From UBA4874 sp002399435 (GTDB taxonomy: Bacteria > Bacillota > Clostridia > Caldicoprobacterales > DTU083), in NCBI GenBank assembly GCA_036823195.1, contig DAISGI010000010.1, positions 6,727 to 70,726 of the forward strand: a stretch of 64,000 nt of DNA. Direction: 5' to 3'. The notes beneath the pieces are model-generated. The model had not been told where the DNA came from. It saw nothing but the letters and a program-made list of their open reading frames with translations, and made no database searches. The position numbers and the translations under genes were made by a program. Of the stretch, positions 35,130 to 43,337 are shown one piece after another. Within the stretch, counting starts at the first letter, position 1. Every line of letters starts with the position of its first letter.

Positions 35130-35286
35130 GTGCCTCCTTCTGTAAAGTACCTGTGTTAAACCTGATTTTCTGATATTTCCCCTGTTGTTCCACCTTTTAT
35201 TCTAGCCGCTGACTATCTTAAAATGCATCCATGATCCATGATTAAAAACCTCTTTCCCGGTCAATGATCTTAACGGAGGTGTTGTT

Positions 35287-36267
35287 ATGAGCTCTATGCC
35301 CTTATCTCTCAAGGAACGGATCTTAGAATGGAAAATCCGGAGAAAACGCACTCGCTATTACCAACAGGGAAAAAGCATCCCCTTGCCCATCTGGATTCTG
35401 AATTTCCTGCTTGCCGAGTTTTTCCTGTTCACAGCAGGTTATCTGTGGTTCCTCTACAGAACACGAATCCCGATGCTTTCCCTGGCTCTGGCTCTGACCA
35501 TCAATGCCCTGATTACCGTCGCCTTTGCGCTGCGGAAGCAAAAATCCTTCCAAAAGCAAAAAGCCGACAGCAGACGACAAGTGGCAAAAAAATACCTGAC
35601 GGAAAATATCAGGCAACTCGACCGGACGCAGTTTCAATGGCAAATCGCACGAATGCTGCTGAAATGCAGGGGGATCGGGAGCCTGAAAGACCGGGGGGAT
35701 CATCTGGAAGCCACTTTCCATGGAAAGAAAACGGCAATCGGCTGTTACCATGCCAATTTGGGGGAAGAGGTGCCTCCACAGGAGCTGAACACTTTTTTGA
35801 GTCGGGCAAAGGCGGAAGAAGCAGTAGAAGCTGTATTTATTTCCTCAGGGACCTATTCGGAATCCTGCAGGACAATATCCGAAAAAAAGAGCAGGATTCC
35901 GGTACACCTGCTGGATTTGGACAGTCTCCTGCAAATCATGGAGAATTGCGGCATGTTCCCGGAAGAAAGCATCATCGACAATCGGATTGATGAGGAAATC
36001 AATCATCAGAAGCGAAAGCCGGATGTGCTCCGGAAAGAACTCCGGACTCCCAAACGTATTCGTACCAATCTGGGCTATTCCTTTCTGTTCCTCCTGCTGT
36101 CCCGATGGTTGAAATTTCAGCCCGTTCAGTCCGCTTACTATACCGTGGTTTCCGCTGTTTTTTTCTTATTTGCACTGGGCTCCTGGATTTGGAACAAAAA
36201 AACAGGTTCCGAGCCCACAAAGGAGCAGAAGTTTATGAAGGATCTGGCAGCCGGGGAAAAGTCCTAG
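35287..36267 (+). CDS. Membrane-anchored protein with degenerate restriction-endonuclease-like domain
   Basis: 326 residues. Two N-terminal membrane helices (about 34-57 and 61-82), a soluble part of about 170 residues, and two C-terminal helices (about 262-302). The soluble part (RTQFQWQIARMLLKCRG... LEATFHGKKTAIGCYHA... AVFISSGTYSESC... VHLLDLDSLLQIME) follows the Mrr/restriction-endonuclease-like pattern, but the usual D...QxK reads D...GCY, so cleavage is doubtful. SD GGAGGTG. Its TAG stop is the same CTAG as the convergent obg stop. Function unknown. Confidence 0.72.
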   Translation: MSSMPLSLKERILEWKIRRKRTRYYQQGKSIPLPIWILNFLLAEFFLFTAGYLWFLYRTRIPMLSLALALTINALITVAFALRKQKSFQKQKADSRRQVAKKYLTENIRQLDRTQFQWQIARMLLKCRGIGSLKDRGDHLEATFHGKKTAIGCYHANLGEEVPPQELNTFLSRAKAEEAVEAVFISSGTYSESCRTISEKKSRIPVHLLDLDSLLQIMENCGMFPEESIIDNRIDEEINHQKRKPDVLRKELRTPKRIRTNLGYSFLFLLLSRWLKFQPVQSAYYTVVSAVFFLFALGSWIWNKKTGSEPTKEQKFMKDLAAGEKS

Positions 36268-37538
36268 TCCAGGAAGTCGAAGGAAAAATCCTTCATCCGG
36301 ACTGTGTCCCCGTTCTGAATGCCATGCTGCCGCAAAGCATCCATGATTCCCTGTTTGCGGAGCATCCTCTGAAAATACTGAAGGGATTCATAATCCTGCA
36401 GGTTGACCCTTCCAAGCAGCCGGTCCACCGCCGGCCCGGACACCACATATTCTCCGTTCACCAGGTCAATTTTATAGGGCTCTTCCGTGTTATCCGGAGG
36501 ACGGAGAGCGTCTTCTTCCACCGCCAGAGGCTCCGGCCCGGGAAGCTCGTCCAGCTGTCGGACAATCTCATCCAGCAAAGGGCCGAAGCCCTTGTTCTGC
36601 GCCGCAGAAACCGCGAACACCGGATAATGCATGGATGCAGGATCCTCCCGGATGCGTTTCGCATTCTCCTGAGCCCCGGGGAGGTCTGTTTTGTTCACCA
36701 CTATGATCTGTGGCTTTTCTGCCAGCTTTTCACTGTAATCCAAAAGCTCCCGGTTGATCGTATGAAAATCCTCCCGCGGGTCCCTGCCATCCATACCGGA
36801 TCCATCGATCACATGAACCAGTATCCTGCATCTCTCAATGTGCCGCAAAAACTCATAGCCCAATCCAACCCCCTCATGTGCTCCTTCAATAATACCGGGA
36901 ATATCCGCCATAACAAAGGAACGATCTCCCCGTACCCCGACGACACCCAGATTGGGGGAAAGAGTCGTAAAGGGATAATCTGCAATTTTCGGACGGGCAG
37001 AAGTCAGTATGGAAAGAATCGTGGATTTTCCCACGTTGGGAAAGCCTACCAGTCCGACATCCGCAATGGACTTCAGCTCCAGTACCAAAGTACGCTCCTG
37101 ACCAGCACCGCCTTCCAGTGCAAATTTCGGCGCCTGCCTGGTGGAAGTGGCAAAATGAGCATTGCCTTTCCCGCCCTTTCCTCCCCTGGCCAGGGTTCTC
37201 CGCATGCCGGGAATGGTCAGATCCGCCAGTACCGATCCGGTCTGTTCCTCCCGGATCACAGTCCCGGGAGGTACTTCAATCACAAGAGGCTCCCCGCTTT
37301 TACCGGTCTGGTTCCGTCCGCGTCCGTTCTCTCCGTGCTGCGCCCGAAATTGTTTTTTATAGCGAAAATCCATGAGGGTTCGCAGTCCCGGGTTCACCAC
37401 AAAGACAATATCGCCGCCACTGCCTCCGTCCCCGCCGTCGGGACCTCCATTGGGTATATATTTTTCTCTCCGGAAAGAAACGGAACCGTTCCCGCCGTTT
37501 CCGGCCTTTATGACAACCCGTGCCCTATCTGCAAACAT
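36264..37538 (-). CDS. obg: GTPase Obg (CgtA)
   Basis: A ribosome-assembly and stress GTPase, and in B. subtilis an initiator of sporulation signalling. 424 residues: glycine-rich Obg fold (residues 1-158, GGNGSVSFRREKYIPNGGPDGGDGG), G domain with GFPNVGKST, ADYPFTTLSPNLGVV, DIPGIIEGAHEGVGLG and NKTDLP, and the Obg C-terminal domain (about 345-424). Last gene of the rplU-prp-rpmA-obg group. Confidence 0.97.
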   Translation of the reverse strand: MFADRARVVIKAGNGGNGSVSFRREKYIPNGGPDGGDGGSGGDIVFVVNPGLRTLMDFRYKKQFRAQHGENGRGRNQTGKSGEPLVIEVPPGTVIREEQTGSVLADLTIPGMRRTLARGGKGGKGNAHFATSTRQAPKFALEGGAGQERTLVLELKSIADVGLVGFPNVGKSTILSILTSARPKIADYPFTTLSPNLGVVGVRGDRSFVMADIPGIIEGAHEGVGLGYEFLRHIERCRILVHVIDGSGMDGRDPREDFHTINRELLDYSEKLAEKPQIIVVNKTDLPGAQENAKRIREDPASMHYPVFAVSAAQNKGFGPLLDEIVRQLDELPGPEPLAVEEDALRPPDNTEEPYKIDLVNGEYVVSGPAVDRLLGRVNLQDYESLQYFQRMLRKQGIMDALRQHGIQNGDTVRMKDFSFDFLD

Positions 37539-37607
37539 TCCATCACCTGCAAGTAAATGATAAAAAGCCCACTGTTATACAATGGGCTCGGTGTCTTTCA
37601 TCAGTTG

Positions 37608-37910
37608 TTATACTTCAGCCACAGCATCATTGGAACCGGGATAAACACTGACCTTCTTCCGATCCTTGCCAAGCCGTTCAAATCGGACCACGCCATCCAC
37701 TTTCGCAAAAAGGGTGTCGTCGCTTCCGATCCCTACATTGGTACCGGGATGAATTTTCGTTCCCCTTTGCCTGACCAGGATATTTCCGGCCAGCACAAAC
37801 TGTCCGTCTCCCCTCTTGGGGCCAAGACGCTTTGACTCACTGTCCCGCCCGTTCCGGGAGCTTCCCACTCCTTTTTTATGTGCAAACAACTGCAAATCCA
37901 TCTTGAACAT
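37608..37910 (-). CDS. rpmA: Ribosomal protein L27 with cleavable N-terminus
   Basis: 100 residues. It begins with the Firmicute-type extension MFKMDLQLF before AHKKG; in S. aureus the Prp protease removes this extension after the Phe to expose the L27 tail that reaches the peptidyl-transferase site. The rest is standard L27. The adjacent prp gene supplies the enzyme. Confidence 0.96.
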   Translation of the reverse strand: MFKMDLQLFAHKKGVGSSRNGRDSESKRLGPKRGDGQFVLAGNILVRQRGTKIHPGTNVGIGSDDTLFAKVDGVVRFERLGKDRKKVSVYPGSNDAVAEV

Positions 37911-38246
37911 TTAGTCCACCTCTCTTTCCTCTATGGAGAGTAAATCCGGATATCCGGATTTTATACTTTTCAATCCGGCAAGCATGGTACGAAGCACCGT
38001 ACCTGCCATTGCCTGTTCCTTTTCCGACATTTTATCCGGCAGAATACAATGAAGAAGTCCGTCCTTCTGAACTGTCTCCGGGCGGATCCCCACCACATCT
38101 GTCAGACCAATCACCGCCGTCTGCGTCACTGCAGAAACTGCAGCGCATACAATATCCCTGCCCGCTTCCTCAAATTCTGCATGCCCTTTTACAGCGAACT
38201 CCCCGATCAAGCCATCCTGTCCATATTGGACAAAAACACGAATCAT
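37911..38246 (-). CDS. prp: Ribosomal-processing cysteine protease Prp
   Basis: 111 residues of the YsxB/Prp family. The catalytic pair is visible: His22 in VKGHAEF and Cys34 in DIVCAAVSA. It cleaves the N-terminal extension of L27, encoded by the next gene. The stop abuts the rpmA start. Confidence 0.95.
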   Translation of the reverse strand: MIRVFVQYGQDGLIGEFAVKGHAEFEEAGRDIVCAAVSAVTQTAVIGLTDVVGIRPETVQKDGLLHCILPDKMSEKEQAMAGTVLRTMLAGLKSIKSGYPDLLSIEEREVD

Positions 38247-38261
38247 TGCCTTAAGCCAGCC

Positions 38262-38573
38262 TTATCCGTTTATTTTGGTGATCTGAACCCGGGTAAAAGG
38301 CTGCCGATGGCCCTGTTTCCTGCGATAATGCTTTTTGGGCTTGTACTTGAACACCGTGACCTTTTTGCCTTTGCCCTGACCAAGTACATTTGCCTCTACG
38401 TCTGCACCGCCCAGGACCGGGGTCCCTACTTTCAGGCCATCGTCCCTGCTGAGAGCAAGAACCTCATCAAACTTTACAGCGGATCCCTCCGGAACATCCA
38501 GCTTTTCAACAGTCAGGATATCTCCTTCCTGAACCCGGTATTGTTTTCCGCCTGTTTTAATAACAGCATACAT
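38262..38573 (-). CDS. rplU: Ribosomal protein L21
   Basis: 103 residues, full length (YAVIKTGGKQYRVQEGD to HRQPFTRVQITKING). The upstream region carries a promoter and an L21-type leader. First gene of rplU-prp-rpmA-obg. Confidence 0.97.
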   Translation of the reverse strand: MYAVIKTGGKQYRVQEGDILTVEKLDVPEGSAVKFDEVLALSRDDGLKVGTPVLGGADVEANVLGQGKGKKVTVFKYKPKKHYRRKQGHRQPFTRVQITKING

Positions 38574-38664
38574 CTGTCATGCACCTCCTCGAACCAGTCT
38601 CGCCGGATACCGGTATTCCCGTAAAACGGTAAATTTTCAAAACCTTATCCGAGCGGCTCATACA
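38574..38664 (-). promoter_or_regulatory. Candidate L21 ribosomal-protein leader
   Basis: The 5' region of rplU holds GAGCCGCTCGGATAAGG and then ATACCGGTATCCGGCGAGACTGG just before the AGGAGGTG ribosome site. These blocks resemble the Firmicute L21 leader element, in which L21 represses its own operon. I could not fold it against the family model. Confidence 0.6.
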
Positions 38665-38670
38665 GATTTC

Positions 38671-38700
38671 ATATTATCACTAATTCCTGCAAATTGTCAA
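38671..38700 (-). promoter_or_regulatory. Promoter of the rplU operon, overlapping the rng stop codon
   Basis: Minus-strand TTGACA (38695-38700), 18 bases, TAATAT (38671-38676). The consensus -35 contains the TGA that ends rng. Confidence 0.75.
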
Positions 38701-39848
38701 ATCTTTTTGCGGGTCATCTCCACCAGACCCAGCCCGGTAAACCCGACCACGTTTGTTTTCGCCCGGTCCCTCTTCAGAGCAGTCTTCAGGGTCTCCAGTA
38801 CCTGCATGCGATTTTCGCCAACTTCCATATCTATGAAATCAATTACGATGATGCCGCCGATATCCCTCAGCCGGATCTGCCGGGCGATTTCCTCCGCAGC
38901 TTCCAGGTTCGTATGAAACACGGTATCCTCCAGGTTCACCCTGCCCACATACTTGTCGGTATTGACATCAATCACAGTCAGTGCCTCGGTTGGATCCATC
39001 ACAAGGGAACCTCCGCTTTTCAGCCGGATCTTCCTTTGAACCGCCCTTTCGATCTGCTTCTCGATTTCAAAGGTTGCAAACAGGCTCCGCTTCGGCTCAA
39101 AATACTGCACCCGTTCCCGCAGGAAAGGCGACAGAAAGTCAGTCCATTCCAATACTTTCCCGTATTCCTCCCAACCGTTTACGATCAGCTGATCCACATC
39201 GCCGGTGAACAAATCCCGCACCGTCCGATAAAGAATGCTTTCCTCCCTGTGCAGCGGTCTCGGCACTTTCCCCTTTCGTTCTCCCTTTTCTATTTTAGCC
39301 CAAAGATTTGTCAGAAAATTCAACTCCGTGGCAAAGTCCTCCGCATTTTTTTCAAATGCCGCCGTACGGACAATCAGTCCCATGGATTCCGGTTTCATGG
39401 CTTGCGCAATGCTTTTCAACCTTTGTCTTTCGGTTTCGTCCTCAATCCGTCTGGAAATACCGACAGTGTTCACGGCAGGCATTAAAACCAGATATTTGCC
39501 CGGCAGCGTGATTTGGGTGGTGATTCTGGCCCCTTTTGTGCCGACAGGCTCCTTTGCTACCTGCACGGTCAGCTCCTGACCTGTCTTCAAAAGTTCCTGA
39601 ATGGGCGGGCAGGGCTCTTTGTCGGTATGGATATCCCCTGTATAAAGAAATGCGTTTTTTCCCTCGCCGATATCAACGAAAGCTGCCTGCATACCCGGAA
39701 GTACATTCTTTACCTTGCCCCGATAGATATTCCCGGCGATTCTTCGATGTTCAGCACTTTCCACATATATTTCCGCCAAATCATCCTTTTCCAGAAGCGC
39801 CACCCGTATTTGTTCCCGACGGACATCGATCAGGATTTTCCTGCTCAC
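38697..39848 (-). CDS. rng: Ribonuclease G/E family endoribonuclease, lacking the C-terminal zinc-link region
   Basis: 383 residues from GTG 39848 (AGGAAGGGG upstream), overlapping the previous stop as GTGA. S1 domain (GNIYRGKVKNVLPGMQAAFVDIG), RNase H-like and 5'-sensor parts, and the catalytic Asp motifs VIDVNTDKY and GGIIVIDFIDM are intact. The protein ends at LVEMTRKKI. Most RNase G/E proteins continue for several dozen residues through a CPxC zinc-link; here the TGA falls within the rplU promoter and no such sequence follows in any frame. Quaternary structure may therefore differ. Confidence 0.88.
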   Translation of the reverse strand: MSRKILIDVRREQIRVALLEKDDLAEIYVESAEHRRIAGNIYRGKVKNVLPGMQAAFVDIGEGKNAFLYTGDIHTDKEPCPPIQELLKTGQELTVQVAKEPVGTKGARITTQITLPGKYLVLMPAVNTVGISRRIEDETERQRLKSIAQAMKPESMGLIVRTAAFEKNAEDFATELNFLTNLWAKIEKGERKGKVPRPLHREESILYRTVRDLFTGDVDQLIVNGWEEYGKVLEWTDFLSPFLRERVQYFEPKRSLFATFEIEKQIERAVQRKIRLKSGGSLVMDPTEALTVIDVNTDKYVGRVNLEDTVFHTNLEAAEEIARQIRLRDIGGIIVIDFIDMEVGENRMQVLETLKTALKRDRAKTNVVGFTGLGLVEMTRKKI

Positions 39849-40531
39849 CCAATGCCCCCTTCCTGTTTTCCCAGGGCCAATGGGGTAACCCACTTTCCGT
39901 CCTTTCGGAGATACAGTCCTGTCCGGCAGAAGGACAGAGCCCTGTCTTTTCCCTCCAATAGTGCATCGACCACCAAATCCGGCTTCAGATTTCCGCTGCT
40001 GCCGGCAGGAAGGGACAAAAAGAGCTCCCTGTTATGCTCCCCGCATGCCCGGATATCCCGGACCGCTTCCTTTAAATTTATGGAGGACACCTTCTTCTTG
40101 CTTTTCTTTTCCACCCAGATCTCCGGCTTGCTCCAAAATACATCCACTGCCGGCTTCCAGTCCCACTCCGGATCCTCCGGAACAATGCGGTAATCCGCCC
40201 GCTCCACCAGGCTCATCAGGGAAGGAACCTTTTCGTCCACAGCAACTGCCTGCTTTACGGTGATTCCCTTTGGCAGGGCCCTGTTCAGCCTTTTCTCCAA
40301 TTCCGGAATGTCCATCCCTTCCAGCAGGTGAATATCCATATACTCCCCTTCACTGGTCATGCCAACGGGCAAGGCGGAGGCAAAGGCCATAACCGGATGG
40401 GGATGATATCCCCGGGACCAGGCTATGGGAAGCTCCGCCCGGCGAATGGTACGCTGCATGGAACGCATCAAATCCAGATGGGAAATGTATTTGACCCGTT
40501 CTTCCTTTGTGTATTCTACCACAAAACGCAT
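39845..40531 (-). CDS. DUF2344/TIGR03936 radical-SAM-linked protein
   Basis: 228 residues from ATG 40531 behind GGGAGGG. Typical opening MRFVVEYTKEERVKYISHLD and AWSRGYHPHPVMAFASALPVGMTSEGEYMDI. The family lies next to, or fused to, TIGR03960 radical SAM proteins and has no assigned activity. It overlaps the radical SAM stop by one base and rng by four. Confidence 0.88.
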   Translation of the reverse strand: MRFVVEYTKEERVKYISHLDLMRSMQRTIRRAELPIAWSRGYHPHPVMAFASALPVGMTSEGEYMDIHLLEGMDIPELEKRLNRALPKGITVKQAVAVDEKVPSLMSLVERADYRIVPEDPEWDWKPAVDVFWSKPEIWVEKKSKKKVSSINLKEAVRDIRACGEHNRELFLSLPAGSSGNLKPDLVVDALLEGKDRALSFCRTGLYLRKDGKWVTPLALGKQEGGIG

Positions 40532-42369
40532 CAGCAGATTCCCTCCCATGTTCCTCTTATGCCACAGCCGGCACAGCTAACCCGGCAGTCCGGCGTTCGC
40601 TCCCCCCGCCCGGCTTTTTCTTTTTCCTTCCACAGAAATGCCTTGCTGACCCCAACGTCAATGTGATCCCAGGGCAGAACTTCATCCCGTTCCCTTTTCC
40701 GATACGCATAGAATCCGGGATCCAGATGATTCTGACGAAAGGCATCCATCCAGCCTTCCATATGGAATTGATCGGCCCAGCTGTCGAAGCGGGCACCATT
40801 TTTCCAGGCAGACAGCAGAACGGCGCCAAGCCGCCTGTCCCCCCTTGCAAAAACGGCTTCCAGAAAGCTGAGTTCCGGATCATGCCAGTTATATTCCACA
40901 TGCTTCATACGAAGCGCCTTTCGCAAAAAACCCTGCTTTTCCCGCAGCTCCTCCATGGTATTCTGCGGTTCCCACTGAAAGGGAGTAAAGGGTTTTGGCA
41001 CAAAGGACGATGTACTGACGGTGATCCGAAGCCCTTTCTGACGCTTTTCCCGCTCCAGCCCGTAGTAGCAGTCCGTTACCAGCCGCGCCAGTCCCGCAAT
41101 GCCCTGGAGATCTTCTTCCGTCTCCGTGGGCAGTCCAATCATGAAGTACAGCTTCACTGTATTCCACCCGGAGACAAAGGCATCGGTTACACTGCGTACC
41201 AGGTCGTCCTCCGTAACCCCCTTGTTGATGACATCTCTCAACCTTTGGGTTCCTGCCTCCGGGGCAAAGGTCAGCCCGGTTTTCCGGACCTTCTGTATTT
41301 CCTCAATAAAGTCCCTGGAAAAGCTGTCCAGTCTCAGGGAAGGCAGGGACAGGGAAATCCGCTTGTCCCGAAAACGCTCCATGAGCTGTTTTACCAGATC
41401 CTCCAGCCGGGAATAGTCGCTGGTGCTCAGGGAAGACAAGGAAATTTCTTCATATCCGGTGTTTTTTACCAGCTTATCCGCCAGTTCGAGGAGCTTGTCC
41501 ATGCTCCGCTCCCGGACAGGGCGGTATATCATACCCGCCTGACAAAAGCGGCAGCCTCTGGAACAGCCCCGAAAAAGCTCCAGCACAATACGGTCATGGA
41601 CGATATCCATGAACGGTACAATCATGCGGTCCGGATAATAAGTCGAATCCAGATCCCGGACAATCCTTTTGGCAATACGATCCGGTGCGGCAGCGGTATT
41701 CGGATTCACCGATTCCACCTGCCCATCGTCCCGATACGTCACATCGTAAAACTGAGGAACATAGACTCCCGGTATTGCGGCAGCCTGCCTGAGGAAAGAT
41801 TCCCGATCCCCGTCTTTTTTCTTCCATTCCCCGTAAAGATCCAGCAGCTCACCGATTTGTTGTTCCCCTTCCCCCATGGCTACCAGATCCAGAAAGTCTG
41901 CCAATGGCTCCGCATTGTATGCGCAGGGACCGCCGGCTATCACAAACGGGTCCTGCTGCGTTCTGTCCTTCGCCAAAAGAGGAATACCGGCCAAATCCAG
42001 CATATTTAAAAGATTGGTATAGCACATTTCGTACTGCAGGGTAAATCCCACGAAATCGAACTTTGAGACCGGATCCCGCGTTTCCAGCGTGAAAAGGGGA
42101 ATCCGGTTTTCCCGCATCTTTTCCTCCATATCCACCCAGGGCGCAAATACCCTTTCACAATAGGTATCTTCCCTTTCATTCATCAGATGATACAATATCT
42201 TCATACCCAGATGAGACATCCCGACTTCATAGACATCCGGGAAAGCAAATGCAAAGCGTATGGAAACATCCTCCGGATCCTTTTCCACCATATTATATTC
42301 GTTTCCCATATAACGAACGGGTCTGGATACCTGACCAAGTACCCTGTCCAACAACTTCCTGTCCAACAA
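40531..42369 (-). CDS. TIGR03960 family radical SAM protein
   Basis: 612 residues. An N-terminal B12-binding-like part (FAFPDVYEVGMSHLGMKILYH) precedes the radical SAM core with the cluster motif CSRGCRFCQAG near residue 279, followed by SSLSTSDYSRLEDL and GLPTETEEDLQGI. The C-terminus (ARGDRRLGAVLLSAWKNGARFDSW) is family-specific. The modified substrate is unknown; its constant neighbours are rng and rplU, hinting at a translation or RNA role. Confidence 0.92.
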   Translation of the reverse strand: MLDRKLLDRVLGQVSRPVRYMGNEYNMVEKDPEDVSIRFAFAFPDVYEVGMSHLGMKILYHLMNEREDTYCERVFAPWVDMEEKMRENRIPLFTLETRDPVSKFDFVGFTLQYEMCYTNLLNMLDLAGIPLLAKDRTQQDPFVIAGGPCAYNAEPLADFLDLVAMGEGEQQIGELLDLYGEWKKKDGDRESFLRQAAAIPGVYVPQFYDVTYRDDGQVESVNPNTAAAPDRIAKRIVRDLDSTYYPDRMIVPFMDIVHDRIVLELFRGCSRGCRFCQAGMIYRPVRERSMDKLLELADKLVKNTGYEEISLSSLSTSDYSRLEDLVKQLMERFRDKRISLSLPSLRLDSFSRDFIEEIQKVRKTGLTFAPEAGTQRLRDVINKGVTEDDLVRSVTDAFVSGWNTVKLYFMIGLPTETEEDLQGIAGLARLVTDCYYGLEREKRQKGLRITVSTSSFVPKPFTPFQWEPQNTMEELREKQGFLRKALRMKHVEYNWHDPELSFLEAVFARGDRRLGAVLLSAWKNGARFDSWADQFHMEGWMDAFRQNHLDPGFYAYRKRERDEVLPWDHIDVGVSKAFLWKEKEKAGRGERTPDCRVSCAGCGIRGTWEGIC

Positions 42370-42450
42370 AACAGCCTCCTTCGGCTCAATCCTTTATGTA
42401 TCTCACTTGTTCTTTTCAATAAAGCAAAAAGAGTTCCTCTTTTCCATCCT

Positions 42451-43332
42451 TTATCCTTTTCGAAGCAGTCTTCCCACCGGTGCATTTGCTCCATGATCCA
42501 ACAAGCCGTTCACGATCTGGCCTTCGCTCAAAGACCCCAATTCCTTCAGCTGCACATCCAAAACCTGAATATAATGGTATCGGTGAGGGACGAATTTTTT
42601 TACAACATCCTGCAGAGACAGATTGGATAAAACAGCAACATTCCGTATGGGCATGCTGCCTTCCTTTAACAGGGATTCCTTTTTATACGTGATATCCTTC
42701 AGCATGGCGTAGGTTGCATTCCGTTTCTCCCTGCCAGCAGAGTATATCAGGATCCCGGCAAGAACGAACAGGGAGTAATTGAAAACATGATAGTAGAAGC
42801 CATACAACCCGGCCGTCGCCAGAATCAATGCCAGCAACAGTCCCATGTTCGAAGCAATCTGAGTCGCCCGTTTCAGCCCCATTTGCCTGGCCAGAACAGC
42901 ACGCAGGATCCTTCCTCCGTCCAGAGGAAGAGCTGGCAGCAAATTGAACCCGGCCAGCAGAAGATTGTAATTTACAAATTCCGGACTCCGGGCAGAGGAT
43001 GAGATCCACCCCATCTGAATTCCTCCGAAATACAGGAGAATCAAAAGGATATTGGACAGGGGACCTGCTGCAGCAACCAGAATTTCATGACGGGGATTCA
43101 GCTCAAACATGCTCTGGATCTTGATGGCTCCGCCAAAGGGAAGAAGTTCAATTTCATCCACTTTCATCTTCAGCATCCTGGCTGTCAGAATATGGGACAT
43201 TTCATGGATGAAAAAAACGAAAAAAACAGCGGTAAAATTACCGCCGTGGCCCGTTATCAGAAGAACAACCACCAGGAGCAGAAGATAATTGCTGACGTAA
43301 ATATCGATATCGAATATTCTGCCTATCCGCAT
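42451..43332 (-). CDS. spoIVFB: SpoIVFB-type intramembrane metalloprotease (M50)
   Basis: 293 residues. The zinc site HEMSH is at residues 43-47 and the third ligand lies in NLLPALPLDGGR (Asp138), positions nearly identical to B. subtilis SpoIVFB. Six helices, then a C-terminal CBS-like regulatory domain (about 225-293). In B. subtilis it releases sigma-K in the mother cell. It directly follows spoIVFA and precedes the rplU group as in Bacillus. Confidence 0.9.
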   Translation of the reverse strand: MRIGRIFDIDIYVSNYLLLLVVVLLITGHGGNFTAVFFVFFIHEMSHILTARMLKMKVDEIELLPFGGAIKIQSMFELNPRHEILVAAAGPLSNILLILLYFGGIQMGWISSSARSPEFVNYNLLLAGFNLLPALPLDGGRILRAVLARQMGLKRATQIASNMGLLLALILATAGLYGFYYHVFNYSLFVLAGILIYSAGREKRNATYAMLKDITYKKESLLKEGSMPIRNVAVLSNLSLQDVVKKFVPHRYHYIQVLDVQLKELGSLSEGQIVNGLLDHGANAPVGRLLRKG

Positions 43333-43337
43333 GCCGG

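Noticed and set aside
36105..37556. Plus-strand open frame of 483 codons opposite obg
   Set aside because: Antisense to obg; composition typical of a shadow frame.
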